Shown: in pieces, positions 17,520-27,068 of the stretch
How the letters are laid out: each line of letters opens with the position of its first letter
How positions within the stretch are numbered: position 1 is the first letter of the stretch
Notes under the pieces: model-generated
What the model was told of the DNA's origin: nothing
The model's input: only the letters and a program-made list of their open reading frames with translations
Databases searched by the model: none
Assembly: GCA_019358835.1 (NCBI GenBank)
Contig: JAHHIH010000012.1
Location: 62,001 to 126,000, forward strand
DNA length: 64,000 bases
Direction of reading: 5' to 3'
From: Tildeniella torsiva UHER 1998/13D
Lineage (GTDB): Bacteria > Cyanobacteriota > Cyanobacteriia > Phormidesmidales > Phormidesmidaceae
Made by a program: the position numbers and the translations under genes

Positions 17520-18601
17520 TCTGGCAGTGCCACTCGCACGATGGTCTGCTGCCCAGGAATGCTCTCGATGAGCACTTCACCCCGGTGCAGCTCGACCAGG
17601 CGTTTAGCAATGGTGAGACCCAGGCCAGTGCCGGTGGCTTCTGACTCGGGTTCAAACTGGAGGTAGGCCCCCACGTGGGCGATTTGGTCAGGGGTCATGC
17701 CCTGGCCGTAGTCGATCACGTAGAACGTGACTTTGCCGTCACCGCGCGACCCAAATAGTTTGATTGGGGTGCCTACGGCAGAAAATTTAAAGGCGTTGTC
17801 GAGCAGCTCTTCGCAGACCTTGCGCAGCTGCGCCTCGGACATGGGCACTTCTAAGTGCTCTAGGGAGATCTCCAGGTCGTCTTCGCGCAGGTAGTCGGTG
17901 GCGAGGGCACGGGCGATCTCGGTGATTACCTCGTCGGCGCGATCGGTGTGCTGGTGCTGGAGAGCTTCAGCGGAGATTTGTTCAGGGCTGAGCCGCTCAA
18001 GCTTGGCAAACAGCATCACGTTTTGGGTGAGCCGGGCGGTGCGCTGGGCGTTGCGGTGAATGGCCTTGGCCAGGGTGACGACCTCTTCGGGTTCGAGGGT
18101 TTCGGCCTCGTCGATCAGGGTGGTGGAGAGCTTGAGCACTTCTCTCATGGGGGCACCCAGCTCTCGCGGCAGAGCAATGCTAATGCTGCTGCGCAGGGCG
18201 TTGAGGTGCTGCTGGGTTTTTTGCTCCACGGCGCTCTGGGCTCCCAGGCGGGTTTGAATCATGCGCAGCAGATCGTCGTGGGTGAAGGGCTTGGTGAGGT
18301 AGTCGTCGGCCCCCAGATCCATGCCGCTGCGAAAGTCAACCCGTTCGGCCTTGGCGGTGAGAAACACAAAGGGCAGGGTGGCCAAGCCGGGATCTTGGCG
18401 GATCTGCTGCAGGACGCCGAAGCCGTCGAGCACGGGCATCATGACGTCGCAGATTACCATATCGGGCTTGAACTCGTGAATTTGGCGCAGGCCCTCTTCG
18501 CCGTTGGCGGCGCTGTCCACAATAAAGTCTTCGGCGTTGAGAATATCAACGATGCTGTCGCGTACCCCAGCTTCGTCTTCGATCACCAGAATTTTAGCCA
18601 T
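17516..18601 (-). CDS. Response regulator fused to histidine-kinase ATPase domain, phosphoacceptor His replaced
   Basis: 361 residues. The N-terminal receiver is complete (D52 in VICDVMMP, YLTKPF). A HisKA-like helical region follows, but the H-box reads LPRELGAPM, with R146 where histidine is expected. The HATPase_c domain keeps N (LLDNAFKFS), G1 (DYGQGM) and G2 (GTGLGLTIAKRL). It can probably bind ATP but should not autophosphorylate in the normal way. The ATG overlaps the stop of the upstream CBS-GAF-PAS kinase by 8 bp (ATGGCTAA), so the two are translationally coupled and probably form one pathway. The start is chosen at MAKILVIEDE rather than a weaker upstream codon. Confidence 0.88.
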   Translation of the reverse strand: MAKILVIEDEAGVRDSIVDILNAEDFIVDSAANGEEGLRQIHEFKPDMVICDVMMPVLDGFGVLQQIRQDPGLATLPFVFLTAKAERVDFRSGMDLGADDYLTKPFTHDDLLRMIQTRLGAQSAVEQKTQQHLNALRSSISIALPRELGAPMREVLKLSTTLIDEAETLEPEEVVTLAKAIHRNAQRTARLTQNVMLFAKLERLSPEQISAEALQHQHTDRADEVITEIARALATDYLREDDLEISLEHLEVPMSEAQLRKVCEELLDNAFKFSAVGTPIKLFGSRGDGKVTFYVIDYGQGMTPDQIAHVGAYLQFEPESEATGTGLGLTIAKRLVELHRGEVLIESIPGQQTIVRVALPD

Positions 18602-21600
18602 GATGGTCACTCCATAGTACAAGGGGTAATACAACGGTAAAGGTGGTGCCTATGCCCGCTTCACTGACAAACGAAATCCGCCCCTGATGGGCTTCGGCGG
18701 CCCGCTTGGCGATTACCAAGCCGAGGCCAGTGCCGGAGATATTCCCCACGTTGTCGGCCCGGTGAAAGGCTCCGAAGAGCCGCGTCTGGTCGGCGGGGGG
18801 AATGCCAATGCCGCGATCGCTCACCTGCAGCACGGTCTGGTCAGCCCCACAGTTGAGGGTGAAGGTGACCGGGGTGTGCTCGGGGGAATATTTCACCGCG
18901 TTGGAGAGCAGGTTGAGGAGCATGTGCCGCAGCAGCTTTTCATCGGCCAGCACCGGGCCGCTCTCGCCCGTGGCGATGAACTCGATGGGGCTGGCGGTGC
19001 TGACCTGGGCAAACTGCACCTCTTCGACTAGGTCGAGGCAAAACTGTTTTAGGTCAATGGGGGACACGGTGCAGTCGAGCTTGCCCGCTTCGGCTTTGCC
19101 CACGGTGAGCACGTCGTTGAGCAGGCCAATCATGTGGTGCACCGAGGTTTGAATGCGTTTGAGCACCACCTGCTGCTTCTCGGGGGTAAACTTTTGGCTG
19201 TAGCGCTCCAGGGTTTCGGCTGAGGCCAAAATGGTGGTCAGCGGGGTGCGAAACTCGTGGGAGGCCATGGAGATAAAGCGGGTCTTGAGGTCGCCCAACT
19301 CTTTCTCGCGGGTGAGGGCTTTGCGAATGTTGACTTCGACCTGCTTGCGCTCGGTGATGTCGCGGGTGATGCCCCGGTAGCCCTCAAACTCACCCTCGGG
19401 GGTAAAGATGGGCGAGCCGCTGATGTCGAGGGTGACGGCCTCGCCGCTGGGGCGCAGGCAGGTGGCCTCAAGCTGGGTGAAGGGCTGGCGCTGGCCCACC
19501 AGCAGCGCCAAAATGGTGTTAAATCGCACTGCTTCGTCGTCGGCCATGAAGTCGGTAAAGCGGTGGTTGAGAATCGCTTCGGCGGGGCGGTCGAGAATTT
19601 CGCTGGCGCGGGGGTTGATGTAGCTAAAGGCAAACTGGCGATCGATTTCCCACACCCAGTCGTTGGTTTGCTCGACCAGGCTGCGAAACTTAATTTCACT
19701 GGTCTGCAGGGCGGCTTTGGCCCGCTCGCGATCGCTAATATCTAGCCCGACAAACACCGCCGCCGAGCCCTGGTCATACTTTTGGGCCACCATTAGCCAC
19801 TGGCTGACCAGGCCGTTCATGGCAAAGGTCAATTCTTCGCTGATGATGTCGGTGCCGCTCTGTAAAAACCGCTCCGCAAAGTCACAAAATGGTGACGCTG
19901 CCTGCCCCAAAAAGCCCAGAGGCTGGCCGGCAAAGTCGGGGGGAATGAGTTGAAACGATGCCGCTAAGCGGTGGTTGCAGCCCAGGTACAGCCCGTCTTT
20001 GCTCACCCATGACACCATGGCGGGCACGGCGTCGAGTACTGCCTGAAGCTGCTGGTTGGTTTGGGCCAGGGTTTTCTCGGCCTGGCGACGCTGGTCTATT
20101 TCTTGAGTCAGCTTTTCGGTTACTTGACGCCAGGAGGCGGTGCGTTCTTCCACCCGCTGCTCTAGCTGATCGTTCAGCTGTTGCAGGTGAAGCTCATACT
20201 GCTTGCGGGCTTCGAGATCCTCCTGGAGCTTTTGGTACAGCTCTGACTGGCGCACAGCAATGGCCACCGATCGCGCCAGCTGCTCCACCAGGCGAATTTC
20301 CCAATCGCGCCAGCGCCGAGAGTTACCACACTGGTTAATGACCAGTAGCCCCCAGAGCCGGTGGTTGCAGACAATGGGCACTACCAGATTTGATTTGATT
20401 TGCAGGTCTTCGAGCAGGGCGATGTGGCAGGGGCTGAGGCCCGCCCGCTGAATGTCTTCGACTGCTTGAATGCGGCCATAGCGGTAGGCCTCAGCCCAAT
20501 GCTGGTCAAAGTAGCAATCTTCAATGGTGTGGCCTAGCAGCGAATTCCAGGGGGGTACTACCGTCTCTACAGCCACGGTGCCGCCGCCAGCGCTGTTAAG
20601 CCGATAGATTAGAGCGCGATCGGCGTGGAGCAGCTGTTGCACCTCCCTCACTGTGATGGCGAGAATGTCTTGCACATCAAGGGATTCGTGTATGCGCTGA
20701 GTAAGGGTAGTGAGCAGGCGATCGCACTTGGCCTGTTCTTCAAGCTGCTCGGTACGCCCCTGCACTAGGCGTTCTAGCTCGGAGCTGTGGCTTTTCCAGA
20801 TCTCAACCTTCTCACTGTCAGACTGCTTAAAGGACTGCCACAAATGGCTAAAAGAGGCTTGCAGTTCGCGCAGGTCAAGGCTGTATAGCAGGTCTGACTG
20901 ACTGATCACCCCCAGGGGCTGCTGCTCAGGGGTGCTTACTACCAGGCAGGGTAGGTGGTGCTGGCCCATCTCTTGATAGGCTAGCCAGAGCGAATCGTCG
21001 GGTTTGAGGCAAAGTTGCGGATCTCGCATCATGGCTCGCACTGGCAGCTGGGCCAGGTCGACATGCCGTGCCTGAAAGCGCAGCACATCCTGCCGCAGTA
21101 CCAGACCCAGCAACACCCCGGCGGCGGTGGGGGCAACCACGGCAACACAGCTAACCTGGTATTCTGCCAGCTGCGTTGCGACAGCTAGAGCTGAGTCGGT
21201 GGGATGGGCGGTGACTATAGTGGCCATGCGCGACTGCGCCCGCTGTAGCTTAAGCACGTGGGGGGGCTGGAGCGCTCGTTGGAGCGAGTCGATGGTAATC
21301 AACCGCACTGGACGCTGATCGTGATCGACTAGGGGCACATGGTGAATCTGCCGCTGGCGCATGAGGTCTAATACATCGAGGGCGCTGATGGATTCGTTGA
21401 CCGGCAGCACCGTTAGCGAGTCGGTCATGCGCTGGTGAATCGGGGTATTTAGATCCACACCGCTGACTACTAGGCGAATGGCATCGCGATCGGTGACGAG
21501 CCCCACCAGCTGATTTCCCTGCACCACCAGCACGCAGCTATGCCCCTGAATCGAGTCGCTCAGGTAGCTAATCACCTCTTGCAGAGTAGCGGTTTGAGGT

Positions 21601-21737
21601 ACCGTCGCCAGGGTAGTCCCTAGCGACCAGAGGGCCTCGGGTTTGTGATTTTGGGCAAAATTTGCGGTTTGAAGGTTGGGCATGGCTTGAACCGCCGATA
21701 GAGATGGGAAACTTGAATCGCGTCGCTGCTGGGGCAT
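18594..21737 (-). CDS. CBS-GAF-PAS-PAS sensor histidine kinase with bilin-type GAF
   Basis: 1047 residues, soluble. Four CBS motifs (two Bateman modules, about 40-285) could bind adenine nucleotides. A coiled coil leads to a GAF domain (about 345-500) with C437-H438 in GLSPCHIALL followed by KSNLVVP, the cyanobacteriochrome chromophore-cysteine consensus. The second-cysteine site reads D407-C-Y-F410, so the DXCF cysteine is replaced by tyrosine and a cysteine sits one residue earlier. Two PAS domains follow (about 560-670 and 680-800), then HisKA (H827 in SHEFRTPL) and HATPase_c (GTGLGLVIAKR). It is co-transcribed with, and overlaps, the REC-ATPase gene. Combined light and energy sensing is inference. 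Confidence 0.88.
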   Translation of the reverse strand: MPQQRRDSSFPSLSAVQAMPNLQTANFAQNHKPEALWSLGTTLATVPQTATLQEVISYLSDSIQGHSCVLVVQGNQLVGLVTDRDAIRLVVSGVDLNTPIHQRMTDSLTVLPVNESISALDVLDLMRQRQIHHVPLVDHDQRPVRLITIDSLQRALQPPHVLKLQRAQSRMATIVTAHPTDSALAVATQLAEYQVSCVAVVAPTAAGVLLGLVLRQDVLRFQARHVDLAQLPVRAMMRDPQLCLKPDDSLWLAYQEMGQHHLPCLVVSTPEQQPLGVISQSDLLYSLDLRELQASFSHLWQSFKQSDSEKVEIWKSHSSELERLVQGRTEQLEEQAKCDRLLTTLTQRIHESLDVQDILAITVREVQQLLHADRALIYRLNSAGGGTVAVETVVPPWNSLLGHTIEDCYFDQHWAEAYRYGRIQAVEDIQRAGLSPCHIALLEDLQIKSNLVVPIVCNHRLWGLLVINQCGNSRRWRDWEIRLVEQLARSVAIAVRQSELYQKLQEDLEARKQYELHLQQLNDQLEQRVEERTASWRQVTEKLTQEIDQRRQAEKTLAQTNQQLQAVLDAVPAMVSWVSKDGLYLGCNHRLAASFQLIPPDFAGQPLGFLGQAASPFCDFAERFLQSGTDIISEELTFAMNGLVSQWLMVAQKYDQGSAAVFVGLDISDRERAKAALQTSEIKFRSLVEQTNDWVWEIDRQFAFSYINPRASEILDRPAEAILNHRFTDFMADDEAVRFNTILALLVGQRQPFTQLEATCLRPSGEAVTLDISGSPIFTPEGEFEGYRGITRDITERKQVEVNIRKALTREKELGDLKTRFISMASHEFRTPLTTILASAETLERYSQKFTPEKQQVVLKRIQTSVHHMIGLLNDVLTVGKAEAGKLDCTVSPIDLKQFCLDLVEEVQFAQVSTASPIEFIATGESGPVLADEKLLRHMLLNLLSNAVKYSPEHTPVTFTLNCGADQTVLQVSDRGIGIPPADQTRLFGAFHRADNVGNISGTGLGLVIAKRAAEAHQGRISFVSEAGIGTTFTVVLPLVLWSDHHG

Positions 21738-22135
21738 AACCGCACAGCCTGGGGGAAACTGCTTCTCCCTTTCTCTAACCTACGGGCAACCCATCGGATG
21801 TCGTATCAGGAGATACCTGAGATCCTCTCCGAAATATCCTGATCCGTCGAAACCCTTGGGCTGAGGTGGCGCTTGAGGCCCCAGCGCCGCGCGCCACTTT
21901 GGTTAGAACCAGCGAAGACCAAACGCCTGGAGTGGCGATCGCAGCCCAACCCAACGACCCAGCGCTAGCCCCTCTCACCCAACCCTTTAGGCGTCAAACG
22001 CGCTAAGACAGCCATTCCTTCCCCCTAGCCCGGCCCGATCGCCAATAGCCGACCAGTTTAGAATCTGGCTCCTGGCGTGGGGAAACCTATTTTTCTCCGC
22101 TGAAGGTAGCTGCATCAAAAGGTCAGGAGTTCCCC
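21738..22135. other. 398-bp divergent intergenic region
   Basis: Separates the CBS-GAF-PAS kinase (minus) from the TPR gene (plus). It holds the recurring palindrome at 21806-21820 and a half-related TCAGGATATTTC on the minus strand near 21830-21841. No gene was seen. Confidence 0.55.
21806..21820 (-). promoter_or_regulatory. 15-nt palindrome, TCAGGTATCTCCTGA
   Basis: Copy of the recurring motif 69 bp before the start of the CBS-GAF-PAS kinase, with perfect 5-bp arms. Function is inferred from recurrence. Confidence 0.45.
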
Positions 22136-22846
22136 ATGACAATCGCCTCTCGCCAGCACCACGCCGAATGTCTGATCTTTTTGTGGCAGCTCACGGCCCA
22201 ACACGAGGGCGATGCCGCACCGGTATACCAATGGCTGTTGGCTCATCCTGCTGATCACCCGGAAGCCCTGGCGGCGGCACTGCCCCTGGCAGCCTCGCGC
22301 TGGCTGGCGGCCCATCCCACACCTCGATCGGTGGCCCTGCGGGTGATGGCCACCTTTGCCAACGCCATGCAGCAGAGCACCCTGGGCAACCGAGCCGACC
22401 AGATTGAGCTTGCGATCGCCACCTATAATTGGGTGCTCACCGAGCTGCCAGCCAGCTCCGTTGACTGGGCCACCACCCTCAACAACTTAGCCACCGCCTA
22501 CCGCCACCGCCTGGTGGGCGACTCAGCCGATAATCTAGAGCAGGCGATTGAACTCTACAGCCAGGCCCTGGCGGTGCCCTCGCCCCTCACCTGGCCCGTC
22601 ACCATGACTGGGCTGGCGGCCGCCTACCGCGATCGCATCCACGGCGACCCGGCGGAGAATATAGCGCGCGCGATCGCCGCCTACGAGCAAGCCCTGGGCG
22701 CAATTTCTCGCCCCAGCCAGCCGATGGCCTGGGCGATGGTGACCAACCATTTGGCGGCGGTCTACGGCGATCGCCAAAGGGGCGATCGGCTGCAAAACAT
22801 AGATGTTGCCATCAATACCTACCAGCGAGCCTTTGCCGAACTGTAG
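22136..22846 (+). CDS. TPR-repeat protein
   Basis: 236 residues. After an all-helical N-terminus (about 1-80) come three degenerate tetratricopeptide-like units of about 50 residues. They show the pattern GD-x-x-x-NIExAI-x-x-Y-x-x-AL...W-x-x-x-x-x-x-LA-x-x-YxxR, as in the TPR arrays preceding CHAT protease domains. No CHAT or other catalytic domain follows, because the frame stops at AFAEL; it may be a free-standing scaffold or the truncated N-terminus of a larger protein. AGGAG lies 7 nt before the ATG. The protein-binding role is general to TPRs; no partner is evident. Confidence 0.82.
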   Translation: MTIASRQHHAECLIFLWQLTAQHEGDAAPVYQWLLAHPADHPEALAAALPLAASRWLAAHPTPRSVALRVMATFANAMQQSTLGNRADQIELAIATYNWVLTELPASSVDWATTLNNLATAYRHRLVGDSADNLEQAIELYSQALAVPSPLTWPVTMTGLAAAYRDRIHGDPAENIARAIAAYEQALGAISRPSQPMAWAMVTNHLAAVYGDRQRGDRLQNIDVAINTYQRAFAEL

Positions 22847-22961
22847 CCCTCTGCGGGCCAGGAGTCTATTGATCTGGCAGCAGTGTAGAAATTCTCCCAG
22901 TTCCTAGCAGTCACAGGCTCGCTCGAATGACCATCGCTATGGGCGTTGTCCTAGCCTCAGG

Positions 22962-25691
22962 TCACTCCACGCTGTACTTGACTAGCTCCCCCGGCGAGAT
23001 GGTTTCGAGCACGGTTTCGGGGGTAAAGTAGCCCAGCGCCTGGATGATGCGGGCAATGCAGCCCGTCCAACCGGTCTGGTGGCTGGCCCCAATGCCCGAG
23101 CCATCGTCGCCGTGGAAGTATTCGTAGAACAAAATCAGATCTTGCCAGTGGGGATCGGTCTGGAATTTCTCGGCCCCACCGTAGACAGGGCGGCGACCGT
23201 TTTCGTCTTTGGTGAAGATGCTGACCAGGCGCTCGCTGATGCACTGGGTAATTTCAAACAGCGTCTTTTCGTCACCCGAGCCGGTGGGATACTCCATTTT
23301 GAAGTCGTCGCCGTAGTAGCTGTAGAGCTGCAAGAGCGCCCGAATCAGCAGCAGGTTGACGGGCATCCAGATCGGGCCCCGCCAGTTGGAGTTACCGCCA
23401 AACATGCCCGAGGTCGAGTCGCCCGGCACGTAGCCGACTTTGTACTCCTGCCCCGCGTGGTAAAAGACGTAGGGATTGTCGTGGTGGAAGCGCGACAGGG
23501 AGCGAATGCCGTAGTCGCTGAGAAATTCACCCTTATCGAGCATGCGGGTGAGCACTTTGCGCAGCTTGTCTTCGTTGAGAATCGACAACATGACCCGATT
23601 GCTGTAGCCCTGCTTAATAGGCAGGTGCACGTTGCCCACCAGCTCGGGGTGGCGACGGATAAACTTATCGACCCGCTCCCGCAGCCGAGGCAGCTGGTCA
23701 AAGGCCTCGCGGGGGAAGACGGCGACGGCCATCAGCGAGAGCAGGCCGACCAGCGATCGCACCTTCAGCCGGGTCGAGTTGCCGTCAGGTAACCGCAGCA
23801 CATCGTAGAAAAAGCCGTCCTCCTCATCCCACAGCTCGTCTTGGTGGACGCCGATGCGATCCATGGCTCCGGCAATCCACATGGTGTGCTCAAAGAACTT
23901 GATCGCCAGGTCTTCGTAGAGGTGGTCGTGGAGGGCCAGCTCAATGGCGATTTGGAACATGCGCTGGCTAAAGAACACCATCCAGGCGGTGCCGTCGGCC
24001 TGCTCCAGTCTACCCCCGGTGGGCAGCGGCGAGCTGCGGTCAAACACGCCAATGTTGTCGAGGCCGAGGAACCCACCCTCAAACAGGTTGTTGCCGCCTT
24101 CGTCTTTGCGGTTGACCCACCAGGTGAAGTTAATCAGCAGCTTCGAGAAAGCATATTTGAGAAACTCCAGGTCGCCCTGGCCGTCGTTGCGCTCGCGATC
24201 GCGCACGTAAATTTCCCACGTTGCAAAGGCGTGCACGGGCGGGTTGACATCGCCAAAGTTCCACTCGTAGGCGGGGATCTGGCCGTTGGGGTGCAGGTAG
24301 TCTTCGCGCAGCATCAGCATCAGCTGCGACTTGGCAAAGTCGGGGTCAATCAGACTGATGGGGATGACGTGAAAGGCTAAATCCCAAGCCGCGTACCAGG
24401 GGTACTCCCACTTGTCGGGCATCGATACGATGTCGTCATTCATCATGTGGAACCACTCGCTGTTGCGCACGTTGCGCTTGTCGATCGCGGGTGTCCAGGG
24501 GGTGACGTTGCGCTCGCGCAGCCAGAGGTCGAGGTCGTAGTAGAAGTACTGCTTCGTCCACATCATGCCGGCTAGGGCCTGGCGCATGACATTGGCGCGA
24601 TCGCCATCAGCCATCACCGCCGGAGGAATCACCGTGGCGTAGAAGGCGTCGGCCTCCTGCACCCGAGCGGCAAACTGAAGGTCGAAGTAGTCGCCAAAGG
24701 GGTTGCCCACCTCCGCAGGGCTGCTCTTGGTCAGCCGCAGCTTGACCACCACCGTTTCGCCCGCCCCCACGGTGAGCTGGTAGTGGGGCGAGACTTTGGT
24801 GCCCACCCCATCGGGGTTGACGGCCTCGGTCTGGCCATTCACCACGCAGTTGTTGATGCCATCTTTGACGTAGGGGGTCTTGTTGGGGGTGCCAAAGATG
24901 CGCTCTGCGTTGGTTTCGTTTTCGGTAAACAGCAGCGGCACCCCGGCATCGCAGTAGAAATAGTAGTCGCGGATTAAGTCCGTCAGCTCTGGGTTGGTGA
25001 CGCGGGCCTGCACCACCCCGTTGCCCAAAGCCTTCAGCTCCGACTTTTCTCCGGTTTCCTTCCACGACCAGGTGTTGCGAAACCACAGGGTAGGCAGCAG
25101 GTGCAGCGGGGCCGCCTCTGGCCCCCGGTTGGCCACGCTGATCTGAATCAGCACGTCTTCGGCGTCGGCCTTGGCGTACTCCACGAACACGTCGAAGTAT
25201 TTGTCCTCGTCAAAAATGCCCGTATCCAGCAGCTCGTACTCCAGCTCGTAGCGATTGCGACCGGCGTTGGTGTTGACCAAATCTTCGTAGGGATACGCCG
25301 CCTGGGGGTACTTGTAGAGGTACTTCATGTAGGAGTGGGTCGGCGTGCTGTCGAGGTAGAAGTAGTACTCCTTCACGTCTTCGCCGTGGTTGCCCTGGCT
25401 GTTGGTGAGGCCAAACAGCCGCTCTTTCAGGATGGGATCCTGGCCATTCCACAGGGCCAGGGCAAAGCACAGCAGGTTGTGGTCGTCGGTAATGCCGCCG
25501 AGGCCGTCTTCGCCCCAGCGGTAAGCCCGCGATCGCGCCTGGTCATGGGGAAAATAATCCCACGCGTTGCCGTCGGTGCTGTAGTCTTCGCGTACGGTGC
25601 CCCACTGGCGCTCGCTCAGGTAAGGCCCCCACTTTTGCCAGGGGGCAATTTGGGCACGGGTTTCTGCTAGGCGATTAGCTTCTGCGCTCAC
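22962..25691 (-). CDS. GH63-family glycoside hydrolase (MGH1-like glucosidase)
   Basis: 909 residues with no signal peptide, hence cytoplasmic. The N-terminal beta domain includes WGPYLSERQWGTVREDYS and WDYFPHDQARSRAYRWGEDG. The (alpha/alpha)6 catalytic domain shows the conserved DKWEYPWYAAWDLAF, FDRSSPLPTGGRLEQADGTAWM and GNSNWRGPIWMPVNLLL segments of the mannosyl-oligosaccharide glucosidase/GH63 group. Length matches bacterial members. It probably releases glucose from a small glucoside or oligosaccharide; glucosylglycerate or other compatible-solute turnover is possible but not shown. The start is a GTG with GGACAG upstream. It is a single gene divergent from the DUF3611 gene. Confidence 0.87.
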   Translation of the reverse strand: MSAEANRLAETRAQIAPWQKWGPYLSERQWGTVREDYSTDGNAWDYFPHDQARSRAYRWGEDGLGGITDDHNLLCFALALWNGQDPILKERLFGLTNSQGNHGEDVKEYYFYLDSTPTHSYMKYLYKYPQAAYPYEDLVNTNAGRNRYELEYELLDTGIFDEDKYFDVFVEYAKADAEDVLIQISVANRGPEAAPLHLLPTLWFRNTWSWKETGEKSELKALGNGVVQARVTNPELTDLIRDYYFYCDAGVPLLFTENETNAERIFGTPNKTPYVKDGINNCVVNGQTEAVNPDGVGTKVSPHYQLTVGAGETVVVKLRLTKSSPAEVGNPFGDYFDLQFAARVQEADAFYATVIPPAVMADGDRANVMRQALAGMMWTKQYFYYDLDLWLRERNVTPWTPAIDKRNVRNSEWFHMMNDDIVSMPDKWEYPWYAAWDLAFHVIPISLIDPDFAKSQLMLMLREDYLHPNGQIPAYEWNFGDVNPPVHAFATWEIYVRDRERNDGQGDLEFLKYAFSKLLINFTWWVNRKDEGGNNLFEGGFLGLDNIGVFDRSSPLPTGGRLEQADGTAWMVFFSQRMFQIAIELALHDHLYEDLAIKFFEHTMWIAGAMDRIGVHQDELWDEEDGFFYDVLRLPDGNSTRLKVRSLVGLLSLMAVAVFPREAFDQLPRLRERVDKFIRRHPELVGNVHLPIKQGYSNRVMLSILNEDKLRKVLTRMLDKGEFLSDYGIRSLSRFHHDNPYVFYHAGQEYKVGYVPGDSTSGMFGGNSNWRGPIWMPVNLLLIRALLQLYSYYGDDFKMEYPTGSGDEKTLFEITQCISERLVSIFTKDENGRRPVYGGAEKFQTDPHWQDLILFYEYFHGDDGSGIGASHQTGWTGCIARIIQALGYFTPETVLETISPGELVKYSVE

Positions 25692-25860
25692 GGTGCTGTC
25701 CTGCCTGATGAAAGTAGCTAGATTTTTGCCCGATCCCCAGGGGAGCCTCAGAAATCTCCAAAAGACTTAAGCCCAGAGGGAGCAGGCTAGCAGCTATCTT
25801 CTCGAAACTTCCTATGAAATTCCTATGGTCAGCGGTGAATATGGAGAGTCGGGAGTGAAA

Positions 25861-25924
25861 GTGTTGAGTTTTGAATTTTGAATTTTTAGTTTTGAGCTTA
25901 GTCTCGTAACTTAAAACTCAACAC
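25861..25924. repeat. Long-loop inverted repeat in divergent promoter region
   Basis: GTGTTGAGTTTT (25861-25872) is matched exactly by AAAACTCAACAC (25913-25924) across a 40-nt AT-rich loop. Further imperfect copies of ACTCAACAC follow at once. It lies in the 295-bp gap between two divergent genes, in which I saw no other feature. Function unknown. Confidence 0.5.
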
Positions 25925-25986
25925 TCAACACTTAAAACTCTATCTTCATGCCTTAACTCCCCCACCCCCCACCCCCCACCCTCCCC

Positions 25987-26586
25987 ATGTTCGACTTCCT
26001 CCGCACCCAGCCCTCTAGCCCCAGCCCCACGCAAATCGCCCGCTACTGCCGCACCCTCGGCTGGGTCGGGCTGATACTTCAGTCGCTGTTGGGGGTGATT
26101 CCGCTGCTGGTGGTGATTGCCCGCATTGTGATCAACCCCCAGTGGCGCGATGTGCGATCGGCCTGGGGGTTGTGGCTGGCGGTGCTGGGTCTGGGGATTT
26201 TGCTGTTTAGCATCTACTGGTGTTTCCGCTACATCCATATGGCGCGGCGGCTCGAAGACCCCGACCTGCGCCCGGCTAAGTCGGTGGTGAGGCGCAACCT
26301 TAAGCTGGGGCTGCTGAGCAACCTGGTGCTGATGTCGATTGGTGTGCTGCTGGCCCTCTGGCGGGTGACGCTGCTGAGCATCAAAATGCTGACGATTCCC
26401 CAGGGTACGACGGTGGTTAGCCCTGGCGCGGCGGCGGTGCCGGGCGGGTTGATTACGCCTTCCAGCATGATTGCGATTCAGGCGATGGTGAGTGCGATCG
26501 CGGCGGGTTTGGTCGGCGTGGTGATTGCCCTACTGCTGATCTACCAGGTGGGCCGCCACCGCAACTCCCCAGATTTGTTCACCTAG
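25987..26586 (+). CDS. DUF3611 family membrane protein
   Basis: 199 residues with four predicted membrane segments: about 24-48 (GWVGLILQSLLGVIPLLVVIA), 60-82, 107-127 and 156-185. The first helix is preceded by QIARYCRTLGW and the loop after helix 2 carries RYIHMARRLEDPDLRPAKS. These features match DUF3611, a family of cyanobacteria and plastid-bearing lineages with no established biochemical role. The basic C-terminus YQVGRHRNSPDLF is probably cytoplasmic. It stands alone on the plus strand, so context gives no hint of function. Confidence 0.82.
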   Translation: MFDFLRTQPSSPSPTQIARYCRTLGWVGLILQSLLGVIPLLVVIARIVINPQWRDVRSAWGLWLAVLGLGILLFSIYWCFRYIHMARRLEDPDLRPAKSVVRRNLKLGLLSNLVLMSIGVLLALWRVTLLSIKMLTIPQGTTVVSPGAAAVPGGLITPSSMIAIQAMVSAIAAGLVGVVIALLLIYQVGRHRNSPDLFT

Positions 26587-27068
26587 AGTTCTTTAGCTGA
26601 AGACGGTTAGCTGGCTTGCCGCAGAACTGTAATTTTGGCCTGCAACACTACATAGCTGTGCCAATAAGCTTCACTGCGGGGTCGATATGCTTCATTGCGG
26701 CCTCGGATGTTCAAACGGGCTGCTCAATATGCCAAGTTGAGGGGGTAGTAGGCCTTATGTTGGCGATCGCATCCCCCCATGTATGCTTGTGAGGTGAGCT
26801 GTCTGTTGGTGTTGAAATCACCTTCAGGCAGCGCTAAAACTTTCTAGTTCTGCATGGCGACCGTTCTGCTCGAACGGTTCAGTGGTTGAGTCTATTGGTG
26901 TGATCGCTCCCCGTCAATCGTGGAGCAGAAATGTATATTTGCCTATATGGTGCAGGGAGAAGGTTACGTGTGATCATCCCTGTCTCCTGAATTTATATAA
27001 AAGTTTTTCTGGCGATCACTGCAACGAAAGGTATTATGCGGAAGATTTCTGTATCAGCGATCCATATT
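26587..27068. other. 482-bp intergenic region at the edge of a lower-GC patch
   Basis: Contains an imperfect 21-bp tandem (GCTTCACTGCGGGGTCGATAT / GCTTCATTGCGGCCTCGGATG, near 26670-26711) and a short hairpin ACCGTTC-TGCTC-GAACGGT (26860-26878). I see no supported gene. Confidence 0.5.
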
